A stretch of DNA of 35,454 nucleotides from Legionella antarctica. Lineage in GTDB: Bacteria; Pseudomonadota; Gammaproteobacteria; Legionellales; Legionellaceae. Each line of letters begins with the position of its first letter. Position 1 is the first letter of the stretch. Positions 33,264-35,454 of the stretch are shown piece by piece. The DNA is taken from assembly GCF_011764505.1 (NCBI RefSeq), contig NZ_AP022841.1, positions 1 through 35,454 of the forward strand, given 5' to 3'. Below the pieces are notes generated by a model. That model was not told where the DNA came from. It did no database searches and saw only the letters and a list, made by a program, of their open reading frames with translations. The position numbers and the translations under genes are program-made.

Positions 33264-33513
33264 TGTGTCTCTTAAATATCTATAGAAACTCGATCTATTG
33301 TGTCTCTTAATTAGGATCTAATACAAAATTTTTGTGTCTCTTATCTCAAAACTACCAACCGTTTGTCATTAGTTATTTATTCATTGAATAGATTAAACTA
33401 TATAAATTTAAACCTTCGAAAATTACATAATTTTTGTGTCTTTTATCAAGAATGAGAAAACAAATATTTGTGTCCCTTATATAGATAAACCACACAAATT
33501 TTTGTGTCTCTTA
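33264..33513. other. intergenic iterons: candidate replication origin or centromere
   Basis: Six directly repeated words TGTGTC(T/C)(C/T)TTA start at 33264, 33299, 33333, 33435, 33469 and 33503. Steps are 35, 34, 102, 34 and 34 bp, i.e. a regular ~34-bp ladder with two rungs missing (33367 and 33401). Four keep the exact TGTGTCTCTTA; those at 33435 and 33469 have one change. The surrounding 33104-33788 stretch is very AT-rich, has no open gene, and no clear DnaA box. Iterons beside a rep-like gene and par operon are usual for theta plasmids. Confidence 0.85.
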
Positions 33514-33551
33514 TTGCCATGAAACTCAATAGATATCGCTGTTTTTTGGTA

Positions 33552-33580
33552 TTGACACACAGAAAAAGAAAAATTAAATT
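33552..33580 (+). promoter_or_regulatory. candidate sigma70 promoter of the rep-like gene
   Basis: TTGACA (33552-33557), a 17-base spacer and TAAATT (33575-33580, four of six consensus matches). It starts 38 bp after the last iteron and points to the gene at 33789, so iteron binding could repress it. A transcript from here would have a leader of about 200 bases. Confidence 0.4.
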
Positions 33581-33639
33581 CGATGGTATATTGAATATTA
33601 AGGAAAAATTATAGGTAGATTGGATGATCAAAAACAATA

Positions 33640-33669
33640 GTAAAGAAGGGTCGGCAAACCCTTCTTTAC
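33640..33669. promoter_or_regulatory. 12-bp-stem hairpin in the leader of the rep-like gene
   Basis: GTAAAGAAGGGT (33640-33651), loop CGGCAA, ACCCTTCTTTAC (33658-33669). The stem is perfect and lies 120 bp upstream of the start codon. No T-run follows directly. It may be an antisense-RNA locus, a leader control element or a single-strand initiation site. Confidence 0.6.
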
Positions 33670-33788
33670 CAAAACAACTAGCTTAGAACGAAGCTAAAAG
33701 AGAATATCATTCGACCGATATTTTTGGTATTTCGTTTACCATTTTAGTCTCGTTCCCAAAAAAAAACAATAAGATAAGGATATTATCT

Positions 33789-35138
33789 ATGGGGAACTTA
33801 TGTTCAATTTATCATGCGCATTTTGATAAACTACTCTCACTAACTGACAACAATAAGAATAAAGCAGCCGTATTAGATAAATTCATTTTTTGGTGGCAAA
33901 TATCAAAATACACTTTAGAAGATAATAAAATATGGTTTACACGCCCCATCGAAGAGATAGCCAAAGAATGCTCCGTTTCTCCACGCACCATCAATAGATT
34001 TATCAAGAGTTTTCGAGAAGAAAACCTAATTGAAACCCACTGCACCAAGTATTATAAAAAGCACTTGTATATTCGCATCACTGACAAAGTACTAACAACA
34101 CTAGGACAAAATAACACAATCAACAACGTACCTGTTGTGGAAAATCAACCCAAAGCTCATAAACAACCCTCTGAGCCTGTTAATTCGTGCCAAGTTGACG
34201 TTATCGAAAAGGACAACTTGGCTTTACCCATATATAAAGAAAAAGAACTACAATGTATTGTTAATAACAGTACAGTTATCAATGATTCCATTGTGGATAA
34301 ACAAAATCCTAAATTCAAAACCTACGCCATTGAAGCCCATATGGGTGAGCTCCTAAGTAATCGTGAAAAGAACTACATCAAGGGCGTCATAAACCAAATC
34401 AAAGAATCTGATAGCACCTTGATTTCAAACCCAAATCAGCTCTTTGCAGAAATCGTCTTTTCAGTTACCAACGAACATCAGTTCAAAGGCATCAGTAACT
34501 TCAACCACAAACTTCAAATCATCTCAAAGCTTATCCGCACCCGTCGCTGGATGATCCCTAAAGGCTTTTATAACCACTCGGACTTTGGTCGATTCTTTAA
34601 GGCTCCTATTGCTGAAGCCCCCGGTGTAGCACCTATCTCATTGTCATCGATAAATAAGTCTTCAACGCCTCAGGGACGAATCAAGGAATTAAAATCAGCA
34701 CTCACTGAAGTCATCAGCGAACGTAACTTTAACGAATCTTATTTGCGTGAGATGTATGAGCGCGAACAAGGTGGCCATTTCGTATCACAAGCTGTGCTTG
34801 ATTCAATCCAATCTAAAATCACAAAAAGTACCGAGATTGCGCGAGAGTATGCACAAGCGCTTGATGCATTAATGGCCTCAGATGGTAAGGGGGCATCCAT
34901 ACAGCCTATTCAATCTAATTGGGCACAATACGATGCACTGTGCATACAGCAACGCGTAGTCGAGCAAGAACTAGACCGTGCAACAGCTGTGTATGAAAAA
35001 GCACTCAATGGTGGTTTGAATCCTGCTGCAACACAAAAATCAACGGATGATTATTTGTACTTTATTGAGCAATATGAACTCATTAATGAGGAACTATTTC
35101 AAATGGGTGAATTGCTGAATCAAAAAAAATCAGCATGA
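33789..35138 (+). CDS. putative plasmid replication initiator / winged-helix DNA-binding protein
   Basis: A 449-residue protein next to the iterons. Residues about 25-110 form a winged HTH: AAVLDKFIFWWQISKYTL, then RPIEEIAKECSVSPRTINRF and IKSFREENLIETH with a wing KHLYIRI. Residues 175-260 form a second globular region (GELLSNREKNYIKGVINQIK), and 290-449 are charged helices, probably coiled. The ribosome site AAGGA is 8 bases before the ATG. Divergent orientation from the par operon and place beside iterons suggest a Rep protein, but the family is not one I can name with certainty. Confidence 0.6.
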   Translation: MGNLCSIYHAHFDKLLSLTDNNKNKAAVLDKFIFWWQISKYTLEDNKIWFTRPIEEIAKECSVSPRTINRFIKSFREENLIETHCTKYYKKHLYIRITDKVLTTLGQNNTINNVPVVENQPKAHKQPSEPVNSCQVDVIEKDNLALPIYKEKELQCIVNNSTVINDSIVDKQNPKFKTYAIEAHMGELLSNREKNYIKGVINQIKESDSTLISNPNQLFAEIVFSVTNEHQFKGISNFNHKLQIISKLIRTRRWMIPKGFYNHSDFGRFFKAPIAEAPGVAPISLSSINKSSTPQGRIKELKSALTEVISERNFNESYLREMYEREQGGHFVSQAVLDSIQSKITKSTEIAREYAQALDALMASDGKGASIQPIQSNWAQYDALCIQQRVVEQELDRATAVYEKALNGGLNPAATQKSTDDYLYFIEQYELINEELFQMGELLNQKKSA

Positions 35139-35192
35139 AAGTGGCTGTAAAAATAATAGGATAGGGTGGTTCGTGGTGCTTTTTATGGTTTT

Positions 35193-35453
35193 CGATAGTG
35201 TCGCTAAGCTCGTGATTGATTTTAGCCATCCATGGCTGAAATCGACTCGCAAACGCGACAAGTATGCCTCCGGCGGCCCTGGCCGTCCTGTGTCCGCTTG
35301 TTTTTTCACCCCATTCGGGGTTCAAAAACAACGCTACCCCAATGACTGACGCCTTTTCGGATGCCTTATATTTTGCCTGCGGCAAAACATCCGGCTCTAA
35401 GGCTACCAGGGACTACCAGCCTCGCTCGTTCCTCGCTTCCTTGGCTGGCAGCG
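35193..35453. repeat. 261-bp GC-rich repeat, copy B
   Basis: Exact inverted counterpart of 6537-6797. It starts 54 bp after the rep-like stop codon, and the sequence ends one base after it. The left 54 bp hold nothing recognisable. Window ending at a repeat suggests an assembly break, meaning further copies may exist elsewhere in the genome. Confidence 0.85.
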
Positions 35454-35454
35454 C

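Noticed and set aside
33104..33788. DnaA boxes (TTATCCACA) in the presumed origin
   Set aside because: None was seen in this stretch; similar words occur only inside the IS3 element.
1..35454. tRNA or rRNA genes
   Set aside because: No cloverleaf-like or conserved rRNA segments were recognised on either strand.

Overview
The window looks like about 35 kb of an AT-rich gammaproteobacterial plasmid or plasmid-like mobile region, most probably from Legionella or a close relative. That assignment rests on protein style: a second CsrA-like regulator near a hybrid sensor kinase, the low GC content, and IS91, IS21, ISAzo13 and IS3 remnants in dense accessory DNA. No chromosomal housekeeping block, rRNA or tRNA was seen.

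Layout. 1-6.5 kb: a CsrA-like gene, a hybrid histidine kinase (PAS-PAS-HisKA-HATPase-REC-HPt) with a small overlapping ORF that contains an 8-bp tandem repeat, a PQ-loop membrane protein and several unrecognised genes. 6.5-10.5 kb: one copy of a 261-bp GC-rich repeat, an IS91-type transposase with a tyrosine recombinase, and a complete-looking IS3-family element. 10.5-15.1 kb: accessory genes (NTF2/DUF4440-like, HEPN, GNAT, SEC-C) among decayed fragments of a serine recombinase, a beta-lactamase-fold hydrolase, a RelE toxin and an ISAzo13 transposase. 15.1-18.0 kb: an OB-fold gene split cleanly by an IS21-family element with a 5-bp target duplication. 18.3-22.1 kb: a leftward cluster of two unknown proteins, HU, a WGR protein, a tyrosine recombinase, an IS256 remnant and one unknown gene. 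22.1-29.5 kb: a nested structure in which a 4759-bp Tn3-family transposon (tnpI, tnpA, hicA, hicB; TSD TTATA) sits inside istA of a second IS21-family element, which itself abuts a decapitated ThiF/MoeB-rhodanese gene. 30.1-35.1 kb: the plasmid maintenance region, with a ParA gene, a 638-residue partner protein, an AT-rich iteron region and a divergent winged-helix protein that is a candidate replication initiator. The window ends inside the second, inverted copy of the 261-bp repeat.

The most unusual feature is in the maintenance region. The ParA partner gene contains 39 tandem in-frame 36-bp units (12 residues each). Each carries on the + strand essentially the same core, TGTGTCTCTTAT, in the same orientation as six spaced copies (about 34-bp phase) in the non-coding region upstream of parA. 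One 16-mer, TTTTTGTGTCTCTTAT, occurs identically in the coding array and twice in the intergenic iterons. The gene therefore appears to hold a large array of DNA binding sites written as protein sequence, and its product ends in a predicted winged-helix domain. I infer a partition and/or copy-control system in which the adaptor gene is also its own centromere or titration array. Which protein binds the sites is not known from sequence.
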